Source: Oasisia sp. SBJ-2009
Taxonomy: Eukaryota; Annelida; Polychaeta; Sabellida; Siboglinidae
DNA: 64,000 nucleotides
Direction: 5' to 3'
NCBI GenBank assembly: GCA_964017155.1
Contig: OZ024862.1
Span: 40,636,175-40,700,174, forward strand
The position numbers and the translations under genes were made by a program. Below are positions 12,991 to 29,725 of this stretch, piece by piece (positions within the stretch are counted from its first letter, which is position 1; every line of letters begins with the position of its first letter). The notes below the pieces were generated by a model. It was not told the DNA's origin and searched no databases. It worked only from the letters and a program-made list of their open reading frames with translations.

Positions 12991-13797
12991 TGTCCGTCCG
13001 TCCGTCCGTCCGTCCGTCCGTCCGTCCGTCCGTCCGTCCGTCCGTCCGTCCGTCCGTCCGTCCGTCCGTCCGTCCGTCCGTCCGTCCGTCCGTCCGTCCG
13101 TCCGTCCGTCCGTCCGTCCGTCCGTCCGTCCGTCCGTCCGTCCGTCCGTCCGTCCGTCCGTCCGTCCGTCCGTCCGTCCGTCCGTCCGTCCGTCCGTCCG
13201 TCCGTCCGTCCGTCCGTCCGTCCGTCCGTCCGTCCGTCCGTCCGTCCGTCCGTCCGTCCGTCCGTCCGTCCGTCCGTCCGTCCGTCCGTCCGTCCGTCCG
13301 TCCGTCCGTCCGTCCGTCCGTCCGTCCGTCCGTCCGTCCGTCCGTCCGTCCGTCCGTCCGTCCGTCCGTCCGTCCGTCCGTCCGTCCGTCCGTCCGTCCG
13401 TCCGTCCGTCCGTCCGTCCGTCCGTCCGTCCGTCCGTCCGCCCGCCCGCCCGCCCGCCCGCCCGCCCGTCCGTCCGTCCGTCCGTCCGTCCGTCCGTCCG
13501 TCCGTCCGTCCGTCCGTCCGTCCGTCCGCCCGCCCGCCCGCCCGCCCGCCCGCCCGCCCGCCCGTCCGTCCGTCCGTCCGTCCGTCCGTCCGTCCGTCCG
13601 TCCGTCCGCCCGCCCGCCCGCCCGCCCGCCCGCCCGCCCGCCCGCCCGCCCGCCCGCCCGCCCGTCCGTCCGTCCGTGCGTCCGTCCGCCCGCCCGCCCG
13701 CCCGCCCGCCCGCCCGCCCGCCCGCCCGCCCGCCCGCCCGCCCGCCCGCCCGCCCGCCCGCCCGCCCGCCCGACCGTCCGTCCGTCCGTCCGTCTGC
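12991..13797 (+). repeat. (TCCG)n / (CCCG)n tetranucleotide array with block structure
   Basis: About 800 bp of 4-bp units. A block of about 112 TCCG runs to 13440. CCCG blocks then alternate with TCCG blocks: CCCG 13441-13467, 13529-13563, 13609-13663 and 13689-13771, separated by TCCG blocks. One TGCG variant lies at 13677-13680. There is a CpG in every unit. The 300-codon Val-Arg-Pro-Ser / Ala-Arg-Pro-Pro frames (+) and Gly-Arg-Thr-Asp frames (-) follow from the unit having no stop and are not a gene. Confidence 0.98.
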
Positions 13798-15042
13798 CGT
13801 AACGCTGTTAGCGCCCTAACGCCCGCCCTAACGCCACTGTCGCTGTGTCGAGCGACGCCGGGTTTCTCGGGTTGTATACTACTACCATTAGGTCTAATAT
13901 ATAAACCCATTCAAAGCGAAGTGTATGGCGGCTGCCTGTCGCACTCCAAATGCAGTTAACCAGCGTACGACCACTCCAAATGTGTTACCTTTCACAGTAG
14001 CAGTGTCGCTAAGTTATGACGACACCCGACACTGCCACGTAATATTATTCAGACGGTATTCGGCTATTCGCGCAACCCGCTGTACTACAACGAAACGATA
14101 TATTTAAGTTTTATATCGGTGAACAATCCAGGTGAACGCCCTACTGACGGGATTCCGCTGTAGGCGCTCACGGTCGACTACAGAAAACTTGTATAATTAG
14201 AGAGTCGCGTGAAAAGAAATGCTTATTAATGACACAGTTGGAGGTGACGACATCCTCGCGAGGAATCGAAGAAGGCCGTGCGTCTAAACGCCACGTTCCA
14301 CTAGAGCCACAATAGACGGCAGTCGGCACAACCGGTGCGAACTCGTTTATCTAAGCTCGATCTTTTTATGTCCACCTAAAGAGTCGTTTATCTACGGGAA
14401 TAGATTTACAAGTAGCGCCAGGCTCATAAGAAACCGGTGTGATCGGGTGCAACGCCAGGTGGCGCTCGAAGCAGTAACGCTCGGAAAGAAACGACGCTTT
14501 GCTTAGGTAGGCATTAAGTTCACGGCAATAAATCGTCCGATATAGTTCTGGCGAAATTGTTACGGATTAAGGAAAGTCGCAGTAATAACGTGTGCGATTT
14601 TAGTAGCACTTTTTCATACACAATAGCTATTCCTGTTGTGCGCATACAGGTATAATGTGTATGTGATTAGTTTCGTGGTTACGCGCGCAGCTTATCTACC
14701 GGAAATGCGCTCGATTGGTATCTGCCGGAGATCGCTGGCTTCAAGCGTCACATCTGCTCTGTCGTCTGCTCTGTCGGGACCGTCGTGAGAACTAACGCAA
14801 ACACCTACCTCTATATCAACACAGTCTGAGCTTTCAAGAATTTTTCTATGAAAATACTTTCACTTCACCGTTGATGCACCACTTCTTTGTGCTTCTGGCC
14901 TCTCGCAGGCCATTAGCAGGCCACACGCAAGCCACTGCCAGGTAGCGGGCCACCCGCAGATTTAAGTCAATGTGTATTTCGCCCAGCGTTCACGCACGAT
15001 TCAAACCGGTTAGCAGTGACAACGAATATATGTACGGGTGAC
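13798..15042. other. Unannotated sequence
   Basis: Moderately GC-rich, with no recognised coding exon. A short GCAGGCCAC / GCGGGCCAC motif repeats at about 14904-14960. Confidence 0.5.
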
Positions 15043-15745
15043 GGGTCATCCCTTTAGAAAAACATTTAACCAGTTTTAATCCATAGATAACAACCCAACA
15101 TTGTGTCGTCATGCTATTTTCGATGGTACACCAAAAATCTTCTGAACGTTTCTGTTTTTCGTGTCAGCGTGTGCCAGTTGATTGCGAGACGAACAATTCA
15201 TTATTTACGAAATGTTTCATGACCTTGAAAGCGGTCTCTAGGGTTCAACAAGTTTACACGTATACAGACAACGCCCACCGTAGACCAATTAAGGGTCATC
15301 CATTCAGGAAAATTACAAAACAAGCCGTTTTAATCCCTATAGATAACAACCCAAAATTGGGTCGTGAAGCTATTTTCGATGATTCACCAAGAGTCTATTG
15401 AACCTTCTTATTTTCCGTGTCTGTCTGTACCAGTTGGTCGTGAGGCGAACAATTCACATATTTGGAAATTCATTAAACAGCGCCCCCCTGAGTTCAACGG
15501 GTTTACAATTACAATGGGCTGTTTCAGACTACTTATGGCTCGTCCATTCAGGAAGACACTATTATTTACCAAACCAGCCGTTTTAATCCATCGGTCACAA
15601 CCCGAAATTGGGTCGCCATACTATTTTGGGTGGGTCACCAAGAGACATGTGACCTTTCCCGATTTGCAGCGCCTGTCTGTGCCCGTTACCAGTTGTTTGC
15701 GCGACGAACAATTTATATCAAATGCTGTTTCATGAATTTGAAACG
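15043..15745 (+). repeat. Three-copy tandem repeat, ~244-254-bp unit
   Basis: Copies start near 15043, 15293 and 15537 at GGGTCATCC / GGCTCGTCC. Each contains GCCGTTTTAATCC, GATAACAACCC, AAATTGGGTCGTGAAGCTAT-like sequence, a CACCAAGAG block and GACGAACAATTCA. Identity is moderate, so the array is old. Open frames of 96 and 123 codons in copies 1 and 2 are in different phases because the unit length is not a multiple of three, which argues against protein coding. Confidence 0.88.
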
Positions 15746-15782
15746 CCACGTGATATTTATTATCCCGTGGCATTTCGAATTC
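15734..15782. repeat. 49-bp imperfect hairpin ending the three-copy repeat
   Basis: GAATTTGAAACGCCACGTGA pairs with the inverse of TCCCGTGGCATTTCGAATTC: 18 of 21 positions match, with a short TATTTAT-type loop. It lies directly at the end of the third ~250-bp repeat copy. Confidence 0.8.
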
Positions 15783-16715
15783 ACGGGACATTTAACCTAA
15801 ATTGCGCGTCTCGCTTGCATCTGCGTAACTGCAAAATCATACTCCGCTTGACGACACCGAAAACGCCCCGTTGATTCAAATGATGCTTCTTCCATGTCCA
15901 GGAAGCTCGTTTGATAACAATTAATGTTCTCGTTTATCATGTTTATGTTTGCTAATTTATTTTATTACATTTTATACAAGTTAACTGTTTGAAAGCACGT
16001 ATTGCCAAGTGAAGTAAGTCACGCGATCTTATCTCAGCAGTCAATAAAAGTTATGAATTGCTGCACCAAATAACCATTACAAAGAAGCATATTAAATTGT
16101 TCAAAATATATAAATAATAACATTTTCTTACGTACTTATTTCATTTTCTACGTACACACAAATACATATAAGTATGTGGCGCATAATCTACTCTGCACCC
16201 GTTGGCATTTTCAAATGAAAAACCGGTATGCACTTATCCTGCGTGTGATGGATAGCATACGCCAATTCATATTTTGTATGTCAGGCACATCATAAAATAT
16301 GTCTCATATAATGCTGGGGCAGTCATACGTCATACTAAACATGTCTTGGCCAGGCTGTCTTGGAGGAGGCGTGGAAAGGATATAACGCTCGTCGACAGAA
16401 CAGTGGGTCACGGCAGATATAGTGCATGTGTGATTCTCCTCAAACACGCACTCTGTTACACAACTACAATCATTTGTTGATAATTCTTCGTGTACATTCT
16501 TACAATGAGTCCACCCCACGCTGAGTGATTTCATGAGCGGTTTCTTCCATTTCTTTACGAGGGATGGTTTACCACCGGATAGCAGGGAGAAACGGCTTAT
16601 AGCGTCTCTTTCGAAAGATAAGGCAACGTAGAGTTAACGAAATTTCCTACAAGTTTCTATTCGACACAGCGGCCGAACCAGTATCAAAGCACCACTATAT
16701 ATACATACTTATACA
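15783..16715. other. Unannotated sequence
   Basis: No gene recognised. AT-rich from 15940 to 16150. Confidence 0.5.
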
Positions 16716-17455
16716 CGCCACGCCACGCCACGCCACGCCACGCCACGCCACGCCACGCCACGCCACGCCACGCCACGCCACGCCACGCCACGCCACGCCA
16801 CGCCACGCCACGCCACGCCACGCCACGCCACGCCACGCCACGCCACGCCACGCCACGCCACGCCACGCCACGCCACGCCACGCCACGCCACGCCACGCCA
16901 CGCCACGCCACGCCACGCCACGCCACGCCACGCCACGCCACGCCACGCCACGCCACGCCACGCCACGCCACGCCACGCCACGCCACGCCACGCCACGCCA
17001 CGCCACGCCACGCCACGCCACGCCACGCCACGCCACGCCACGCCACGCCACGCCACGCCACGCCACGCCACGCCACGCCACGCCACGCCACGCCACGCCA
17101 CGCCACGCCACGCCACGCCACGCCACGCCACGCCACGCCACGCCACGCCACGCCACGCCACGCCACGCCACGCCACGCCACGCCACGCCACGCCACGCCA
17201 CGCCACGCCACGCCACGCCACGCCACGCCACGCCACGCCACGCCACGCCACGCCACGCCACGCCACGCCACGCCACGCCACGCCACGCCACGCCACGCCA
17301 CGCCACGCCACGCCACGCCACGCCACGCCACGCCACGCCACGCCACGCCACGCCACGCCACGCCACGCCACGCCACGCCACGCCACGCCACGCCACGCCA
17401 CGCCACGCCACGCCACGCCACGCCACGCCACGCCACGCCACGCCACGCCACGCCA
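16716..17455 (+). repeat. (CGCCA)148 perfect pentanucleotide array
   Basis: 740 bp of uninterrupted CGCCA (TGGCG on the - strand), exactly 148 copies with no substitution. All three minus frames are open with a Trp-Arg-Gly-Val-Ala repeat; this is a consequence of the unit, not a gene. The absence of variants points to very recent expansion or homogenisation. Confidence 0.99.
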
Positions 17456-17457
17456 CA

Positions 17458-17536
<79 letters not shown>
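17456..17536 (+). repeat. (AC)n-(AT)n microsatellite
   Basis: About 28 AC units then about 11 AT units directly abut the CGCCA array. A shared CACA junction suggests the pentamer arose at the edge of the dinucleotide run. Confidence 0.97.
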
Positions 17537-18719
17537 CCGTAACAAGGCTTTATGCACATACATTCAACTGGATATATTGATAAGAAGAGTTAAAAGACCT
17601 CACAAATGCTGACATACATCATGCGTTTTGTGGACGCTGTAGCTAGATGGCCGTAGTTTCAGCTACATCTAGACAATGCTTAGCTGAACCTGTGTCATGC
17701 AGTTGCACGTGTTATTGGACCCAATAACATTGCAGCACTCGCTTCTAACAACTCGCGTGCATCTATAATGTACAAACAAACAGTAATCTTGTATTGATTC
17801 GTAGTCTATTCCTGAACAAGCACGACGAACCACTATAGGTAAGTTCAGCTAACTAGAATTGCATTGGCTAAAAATTAAAAAAATTGATATTTGTTTCACC
17901 TCGCTGAGCGATTGTCTAAAATTAATTTGTTCTCGATAAAAACAACCATACAAACGATACAAACCGCTCGAGCTGCTGACTATACTCAACGTCGCGTCAC
18001 TGCCCCTGGCGTGTGGACGTAGGCCTAACAAAATTTGGATTTATCGCTGTGAGCTCTTTCCAATTGTCTTATTGCGTTTTAGGTATCGTCGTGTTGGGGG
18101 TAATTGCCAGGTATCAGTCGTCTACCTAGCGTCTTGGTTGAGCGAAGAATAATAGGCCCTTTCGTGAAGTGTTCTAATCAGTCGACCTCGTTCCTGGAAT
18201 CACGTGACGAAAACAATAAATGGGGCAAAGTACAGACGTTTCAGCAGTGTGTTGTGTTAATCAGATGTCAGTGTAGTCAACTATCACCCTGCCTTGCTTG
18301 AACCGGTCTCAAGCCCCTAGTTCATTAGGGTGAAAACACGAGATCAAGTTCTCGGAACACGCAAAGCAGTTACACTGCATCTCACATATCCGTTCCAGAA
18401 CGCGACTTCTCTGAGAAACGACAGTCGTGATATAACCACGCAATTACTGCGTGTAGACTACTCATTAATTTATAGGTCAGGTACTCATTTTTCTAGACGA
18501 GTAAACAGACCCAACAAACAACGACAATCTAACCGCAGCGGCCGCAATGTTCGCTTGTCGTAGTCGATATAAAGCAATTGCAGCAAATCGTCACACAAAT
18601 TACCCGCTGTTGTTTGTGTGCGTGTATTGTGTTGTTGTCCTTTGAATATTGAAGTGTGTGCATGCGTATGCGTATATGTGTATGTATATATGCGTGCGTG
18701 GACGTGATCGTGCATGTAT
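17537..18719. other. Unannotated sequence
   Basis: No gene recognised. GTGTAT/GCGTAT-rich at 18600-18715. Confidence 0.5.
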
Positions 18720-18985
18720 CAGTGTAATATTTGACTGTTAAAGCTAGATACCGCAGTATCAAATCCTTCAGAACACTTCAGAATGTACGTCATGACTATC
18801 TATCTATAGCCAGGCACTTATTTACAGCATTTCTATTTAGCCAGCAGACTGAACAAGGTCAACCCGGCGTGAACGACCTGGAGTAAATTTCGAAATGACC
18901 GCAACATTATTCAAACCCGAAATCTCATTGAGCGTGCTGTTTTTATGCTAACCACTGCGCTACGGCGACCCTATCGATACGAGAA
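18720..18985 (-). mobile_element. tRNA-derived SINE, copy 1
   Basis: Reading the minus strand from about 18974: GGTCGCCGTAGCGCAGTGGT then TAGCAT is a tRNA-like head (A-box region). It is followed about 35 bp later by GGGTTTGAAT (B-box region). Further downstream is AAGTGCCTGGCTATAG (plus positions about 18798-18823), shared with the SINE at 48880-49105. The 3' end is not clear and may lie near 18720. Not a functional tRNA gene: there is no cloverleaf. Confidence 0.82.
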
Positions 18986-20342
18986 CATGCTCCATTGAAA
19001 TGCGTTCACTGCAGTGTCTGTAACATTCGATTGTCTGACGCGGCCGTCCAAATATCGCTTGTTGATGTTTTGCGGGTAACCGCAGCCTGTGTCGGGTGTA
19101 ACCGCCGGCCGGGACCAGCGCTGGCCTCCATTCACGGCTTATCTATCCAGAACTACGATCACCATCATCGACTGTCACGCAATCGTCAAAAGTCAAAAAA
19201 TGAAGCCACCATTGTCTCATTCTTCGGCGTGTTCCGTCGTGACGTCATTTCTCAGAACATTCGGTCCCAACTCACTCGCGCCGTGCAACTCCTCGACATG
19301 AATGAAACTGATACGATCGACTGGCCGCTTGCCGAATGGCAGGTATCCAACGCGCATTGTTGTCGGGTGCCAGCGGTAATTGCCACTGTTGACTTTTTAT
19401 TAATGCATTTGCATTGTTGGTGCATTCCTTTGAAGTGCGTGCGTCTGGGAATCCCTCGTCACAAGCGGCGCAGGTAATTTGTACCTCGGCCTTCACGAAG
19501 CGACCGTGAACTCTGCCGAAAAGTGCGAATGCTTATGACAGACGCAGACGTAGGCCATTAATAATTCTATCAGCAAATATATTATAGTAACAACAATAAC
19601 AACGCACGATAATTCGTGTCACGTAATTCATTCATGCGTGACCATGGCTCCAATGCGACGACATATAACTGAAGTACTGGCCACTTGTGTACTATTTCCT
19701 GCTAACTCAGAGATGCGTGATTTTGTTTACATAAAACAATTACATAAACGTTAAAATGACACAAACGTTAATATGTATTGGAAGTAAATGCATTATTTAG
19801 GCATCGTGAGTTATTGTGGAAGTTGTATTTAATATTTGTCTACTTAACACCTGCAGGTTAATACTGTTTAAAAGTATCGCAATTTTGGGAATTGCACTTT
19901 ATGTGTGTACCTAGGACATACAATGGGGAAAACCGATAGACCAGAATATCACATTTCGTCGGGAGAATATTGATCCTACAAATTCATTGACAACGGTGTT
20001 GTACTGTTGTTTTTTGGAATGACCAGTTGCCTAGCAACGGCTGTACGGTGTAGCAGTGTTACTCACTTCGGCGCCTACCTGGATATCCAGGGTGGAAATC
20101 ACATCGGCATTCTTCCTCGGTACATCAGCTCGTTTACATCCATTGCATTAATAATATAATTTTAGTTGAGCTCTTTTATGTCAATATCATCGCGATACAT
20201 AGCGAAATGAACACAACAGTGCAATATTCAATACGGTTTATCAGTCTAAAAATTATTTTAAAAGAATTATTCTACAGAAATATGAAAGTGTGTAGTAACA
20301 TTGTTAGTAATGACAATTATCAATCTGATTATTACTTATGTA

Positions 20343-20345
<3 letters not shown>
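18986..20345. other. Unannotated sequence with an unexplained open frame
   Basis: An open frame at 18995-19477 (+, about 160 codons) has several Cys and His but no recognised domain, and nearby CpG-rich DNA lowers stop density. It is left unassigned. Confidence 0.4.

Positions 20346-20428
<83 letters not shown>
20346..20428 (+). repeat. (TA)n dinucleotide microsatellite
   Basis: About 41 TA units. Confidence 0.98.
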
Positions 20429-20432
<4 letters not shown>

Positions 20433-20639
20433 GTAGGGTGATGTATTAATATGTATCTAAAATACAAAGCAAAGTGTGCGTAATTCTACTCATCAAAGTG
20501 TTTATGTAATATTCTAAATGAGTTTAGGAACTTACCAGGGAATGCACTGTACTTCCTTTCAACACACTATACATTGTATTTATTAGGGTATACAGTCTAT
20601 ATGTGCTTATATTCATTGTTTATGTGTTACTTGGGAATT

Positions 20640-20697
20640 CACCTTGTATTATAATTACGTTTGTTGTTTGTTGAATAAAATTCAATTCAATTTAAAA
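20640..20697 (+). mobile_element. Possible LINE 3' tail
   Basis: GTTGAATAAAATTCAATTCA followed by ATTTAAAAA resembles the short-tandem 3' termini of invertebrate LINEs that end in ATTCA-type repeats. No reverse transcriptase remnant is visible upstream, so the call is weak. Confidence 0.3.
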
Positions 20698-20759
20698 ACA
20701 AATGTGAACCATTAAAAAAATTGAACCATTCAAGGAAGCGTGATTTTCGGGAAAACAAA

Positions 20760-21150
20760 CTAGAATCGCATGCCGACAAAGCAGCGGTCAGTCACCAGCG
20801 GTCAGTCACCGGCGCGCGCCGGCCGTACCTAGGTCGGCCGCGGTTCACGGGGTCGTGACGGTGACAGCTTTACGGCGAGCGGGATTGATGCATTCGTCCG
20901 CGCCGAACCCGCCGCCTGGCGTTCACCGTCGTCCGTCATTGACACCCGCTCCTGTCTTCGTCAATTACCCTCGCGGCGGCCTCGTTATGATAGGTCTTGT
21001 CGCGCGCCAACAAAGCGACAAGACGGGGTTATTAATGATGCCCCGCTCAGCGCTCTGTCGTCGCCAACGAGTCGTTCATATCGAAACGATGAAAAGGCGG
21101 GCGGGCGGTATCGCGAGCCGTGCCAACTGCGACTGTCGTCACATCCACCG
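20760..21150. other. CpG-rich patch
   Basis: GC- and CpG-dense island-like stretch (CGCGCGCCGGCC, GGTCGGCCGCGG, a duplicated AGCGGTCAGTCACC) in AT-rich surroundings. A 120-codon frame (20855-21217) is open but has no known domain. It may mark a promoter or an exon of a gene not recognised here. Confidence 0.45.
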
Positions 21151-21859
21151 ATGCACACGGTTTCACATAAACAAATTACCGTTTTTATGTACTAATACAT
21201 TTTATGATGATACATAGTCAATTATTTATGAAAGTATTTACATGTTTTTAAATCGATGGTCGGCATAAAAAGAACGCCGGCCTCACTGCATCGTGTGCAA
21301 AAATCCGCGCTTGTTCATCTTTTATCTGCCATCCTTTATAGCACTATTGTAAAATCATAATTTTATTATAATTTGGCCTTCACGACTTGTTTTAGTGAGC
21401 ACACGTAATCTGCGTGGGTAAAATAAAAAATAAAAATAAAATTGTCAATTATGTCCAGAGATTAATTGCATAAATACGTATGATTAAATCTCTGCCACAT
21501 TTATGTTAATGTAACATTACTTAAACACAAATCTTTCTTAAGTGTGATTTCTCAGAAGTGCGATCATGCGGTAAGACCCCTGGAATTAACACATACTTGA
21601 GATGGGAACCGTTTGACTGAGTTAACGCTGTGTTAATGTTACGTAACGCATAACATAAATTATACGGTTTGTGATAAATCATTAATTCAATTACAATGAC
21701 ATTAATTATTTGCAAAAATCGATGACGGCAACAGTTAAGACCGTTGTGTATATATATATATATATATTTTTTTTTCAACACCGAATAGCTCTGAAGATTG
21801 CGTTATTGATTGGATAATTATTAAAGTTCTGATATAGCGCAGTATCCTGCCGACATCTG
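21151..21859. other. AT-rich sequence with short (TA)n
   Basis: A TA run lies at about 21746-21767. No gene recognised. Confidence 0.5.
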
Positions 21860-22000
21860 GAGACTACACTTCACTGGCAGACCAGTTCAATCGAACATTG
21901 TCTCGGCTTCTATGGGAAGCATCCAGCCACGCTGCAATTAATACGCGAAGACTATTTGCATACTAACTATCCACAACTGTCTAGTATTACTATTTGAAGT
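21860..22000 (-). mobile_element. SINE 3' part, copy 3
   Basis: The minus strand reads GTGGATAGTTAGTATG, then TATTAATTGCAGCGTGGCTG and GATGCTTCCCATAGAAGC. This is collinear with the 3' half of the SINE at 48880-49105 (ATTAATGGCAGCGTCGCTGG then ATGCTTCCCAG). The tRNA-like head is missing, as expected for a 5'-truncated copy. Confidence 0.75.
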
Positions 22001-25679
<3,679 letters not shown>

Positions 25680-25756
25680 TTTTTTATATACTGTCAATCT
25701 CGTTTATACATAAACACATGTATAATACAAGTGAACATGCATGTTTACGCATATGA

Positions 25757-25837
25757 ACGCACGCACGCACGCACGCACGCACGCAAGCACACACATACAC
25801 ACACGCACGCACGCACGCACGCCCGCACGCCCGCACG

Positions 25838-25870
<33 letters not shown>

Positions 25871-25876
25871 GAGAGA

Positions 25877-25952
<76 letters not shown>
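25757..25952 (+). repeat. Compound (CGCA)n-(CA)n-(GA)n microsatellite
   Basis: CGCA/CCCGCACG units to about 25841, CA about 13 units to 25868, then about 40 GA units with one CAGA break. Three unlike repeats abut one another. Confidence 0.97.
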
Positions 25953-25954
<2 letters not shown>

Positions 25955-27239
25955 AGCTAACCTAAACTAAAGGTACTAAAACCGTTTGTGCCTGGGTCAA
26001 GGTTAACCCACGCGACGCGTGTAATGACACACACCAATTTGCAAATAAATCTCCGATAAACACAATTACTGCGTAGCTATAAGTTGCACCGAAGACCGAT
26101 ATCAAATATTTGTGTAGTGGCGGGTGTAGACTCGCTGACACTGCGCCAAATGCGACTTAAGTGTTTCGCCTCTTGGCAGACGTACATGCCAGAGTACTAT
26201 GTCACATGAAACCGTAGACTCCGCCACTCTGCCAGCAGCGTCGAGAGCGGTTTGCACCGAACTCAACGGTCATTGTAAACACGTCATTAACTCCGCCGAA
26301 ACGCCGCTTACAAATTGGGTCAAGTGATTAGTAAGAACCCTTACCGGGGGCTGGCTGAGCTACAAACACAATGACCCGTTTCATCACCCTAAAAGCGCCT
26401 CCGTTCTTCTTTTTACGCCCAGCGAAATCAATTATACGTATTTTGTTCACGAGAAGTATGCGTATTTCGTTTAAATGTGACATTGATGGATATCAAGTAC
26501 AACTTGTCGCTTTGAGTAGGCGTCACTCAGCAGACGGCATACAGGGGTACACAAAACACACGCTGTTAGGGTACCGACATCGTGAACTAGCTAAAACAAC
26601 GCGCGAATACCCTAGTGACGCAGGTATTTTGAAACACCACCGATAACTGAATAACCGCACATTTTGTTTTGAAACAAATAGAGATGTGTGGAGTGTCGAT
26701 AAAATAACTATCGTACTTGTAGAGCCTACATTGACATTGTGTACATTATGTCTACTCGGCTCACTGAAGACTGTCTAACAGGTGTATTGGACAAGAGATT
26801 ACGATTAGTCATACACATATATATGCCAAGATATTCACTGCAGTTTTTACTATTATTTATTGGCATTGCAAGCGATACTTAAGTGTCCTGTTTCATCAGG
26901 AATTAGTTCCAAGATTTCGGATCTGTTTTTTCATTTATCATGGGAAAACACGTCTCCATCAACGCGTTGTTCTGATTTGAACTCAATATGTAATAATTAT
27001 GTATCATAGGCTACTTACCCGTATCAAAGTCATAGTACATTTCCATTTATAACGCCAGATATCGTAAAACAAAAAACTGTATTGCAAAATCTATTCAAAC
27101 CTACTTGATAAAGATCGCAGCTCAAAAGGTCACTGGTCAAAGGCTTAAAGATCACCTTGTAGTTCAAAGATCACTGGTCAGAGACGCCAACTTATGTGAA
27201 ACACGTCTGATGTAACTCACCCGAAAACAAATTCAAAGA
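25953..27239. other. Unannotated sequence
   Basis: At 27123-27185 there are tandem copies of AAAGGTCACTGGTCA / AAAGATCACTGGTCA, a pattern like nuclear-receptor half-sites (AGGTCA). No gene recognised. Confidence 0.45.
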
Positions 27240-27640
27240 TAGAACGTCTTGCGTGCACACGCTGTGTAGCTAAGTTGTTTCCTAGTGTGTTGAGTGTACA
27301 CGCTGTGTATCTAAGTTGTTTCCTATTGTGTTGAGTGTACACGCTGTGTAGCTAGGTTGTTGTTTCCAATCGTTTTGCATGTACATGCTGTAGAGCTAAG
27401 TTGTTCTTTTGATCGTGTTGCGTGTACACGCTGAATACGCTGATGTTTCCGATCGCATTGTGGGTACACGCTATACATCTAGGTTGTTGTTTTCGATCGT
27501 GTTGTGTGTATACGCTATACATCTAGGTTGCTTTTCCGATCGGGTTGCATTTTCACCGTGTTTAGCTAAGTTGTGATATCTGATTATGTAGAATTGTTTT
27601 TGACCGTGTTGCGCGTGCACTCTAACAATATAGCTAAGTC
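27240..27640 (+). repeat. 41-bp minisatellite
   Basis: Unit core GTGTACACGCTGTGTAGCTA followed by AGTTGTTTCC. CACGCTGTGT recurs at about 27258, 27299 and 27340 (41-bp period). About nine copies, degrading to the right. Confidence 0.88.
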
Positions 27641-27911
27641 GTTGTTTATAACAATGACGTTTTCGGAAGCTCGCACGACCGTATCTTAATTTGGTTGTGT
27701 CTTGGGAAGCGGCCTCGGCCGTTTCCGGGAACCCGGAGTGACCCTAGGCACAAACACACGCTGTTGTTGACGGAGTCCGCCGCCGAGGCAGAGCGTCGTG
27801 GAGAACACTGTCTCATCAGTCCTCGCTCTCTTCGCGGTCATAGTTCGTGTGCATGTCCTATAGCAAACATCAGGAATAACTGTCGTCAATGACCACAATG
27901 TCTCACGTCAT
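27641..27911. other. Unannotated sequence
   Basis: No feature recognised; GC-rich centre. Confidence 0.5.

Positions 27912-27987
<76 letters not shown>
27912..27987 (+). repeat. (TA)n microsatellite
   Basis: About 38 TA units. Confidence 0.98.
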
Positions 27988-29379
<1,392 letters not shown>

Positions 29380-29725
29380 AACTCACAACCGAAGCCACTG
29401 CAATGTGTTTCTTAAGAAGAATGATGAGAATTCCGTAGACCAAAACAAAAAACTAATGAAGAGGTCCTTAAAACAGCCAATTGGAAAAGAAATATGATTC
29501 ACAAAATTAGAGATAGGGCACATCATTGGGAAAAAAATGTTACAATATCTAGTAACAACTGGAAAGATCGAAGGGAAAATATCAAGAGGACGCCAGCGAA
29601 TAAAAATAACAGCTAGTCTGTCAAAACGATTTGGAAGGAACGCGATACGAGCAACAAGCGACCTTGTGGTTTGTAGGGTCATGATAGCCACCGCCTGCGA
29701 CAAACACGACATCCAGAAATAGCGG
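29380..29725 (+). pseudogene. LINE reverse transcriptase C-terminal remnant
   Basis: Reads, across frames, the tail of the endonuclease-reverse transcriptase type of non-LTR retrotransposon. The order is CFLRRMMRIP-stop-T (stop where Trp is expected), TNEEVLKTANWKR, MIHKIRDRAHH, then LVTTGKIEGKISRGRQR, and finally ATSDLVVCRVMIATA. The GKIEGK-x-SRGRQR signature and the MIA-x-A ending are characteristic of the family. At least two frameshifts and one stop break the frame. No 5' part of the element is present, so it is a dead, 5'-truncated copy. Confidence 0.88.

Noticed and set aside
12914..13910. Frames of about 300 codons with Val-Arg-Pro-Ser or Gly-Arg-Thr-Asp repeats
   Set aside because: They are translations of the TCCG/CCCG array; all frames on both strands are open.
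14100..14220. Possible coding exon in GC-richer DNA after the TCCG array
   Set aside because: No frame longer than about 60 codons and no recognised motif.
16684..17563. Three minus-strand frames of 273-291 codons with a Trp-Arg-Gly-Val-Ala repeat
   Set aside because: Pure products of the CGCCA pentamer; every minus frame is open.
18995..19477. A 160-codon open frame with Cys and His residues
   Set aside because: No recognised fold or zinc-finger spacing. One member of many chance frames in CpG-rich DNA.
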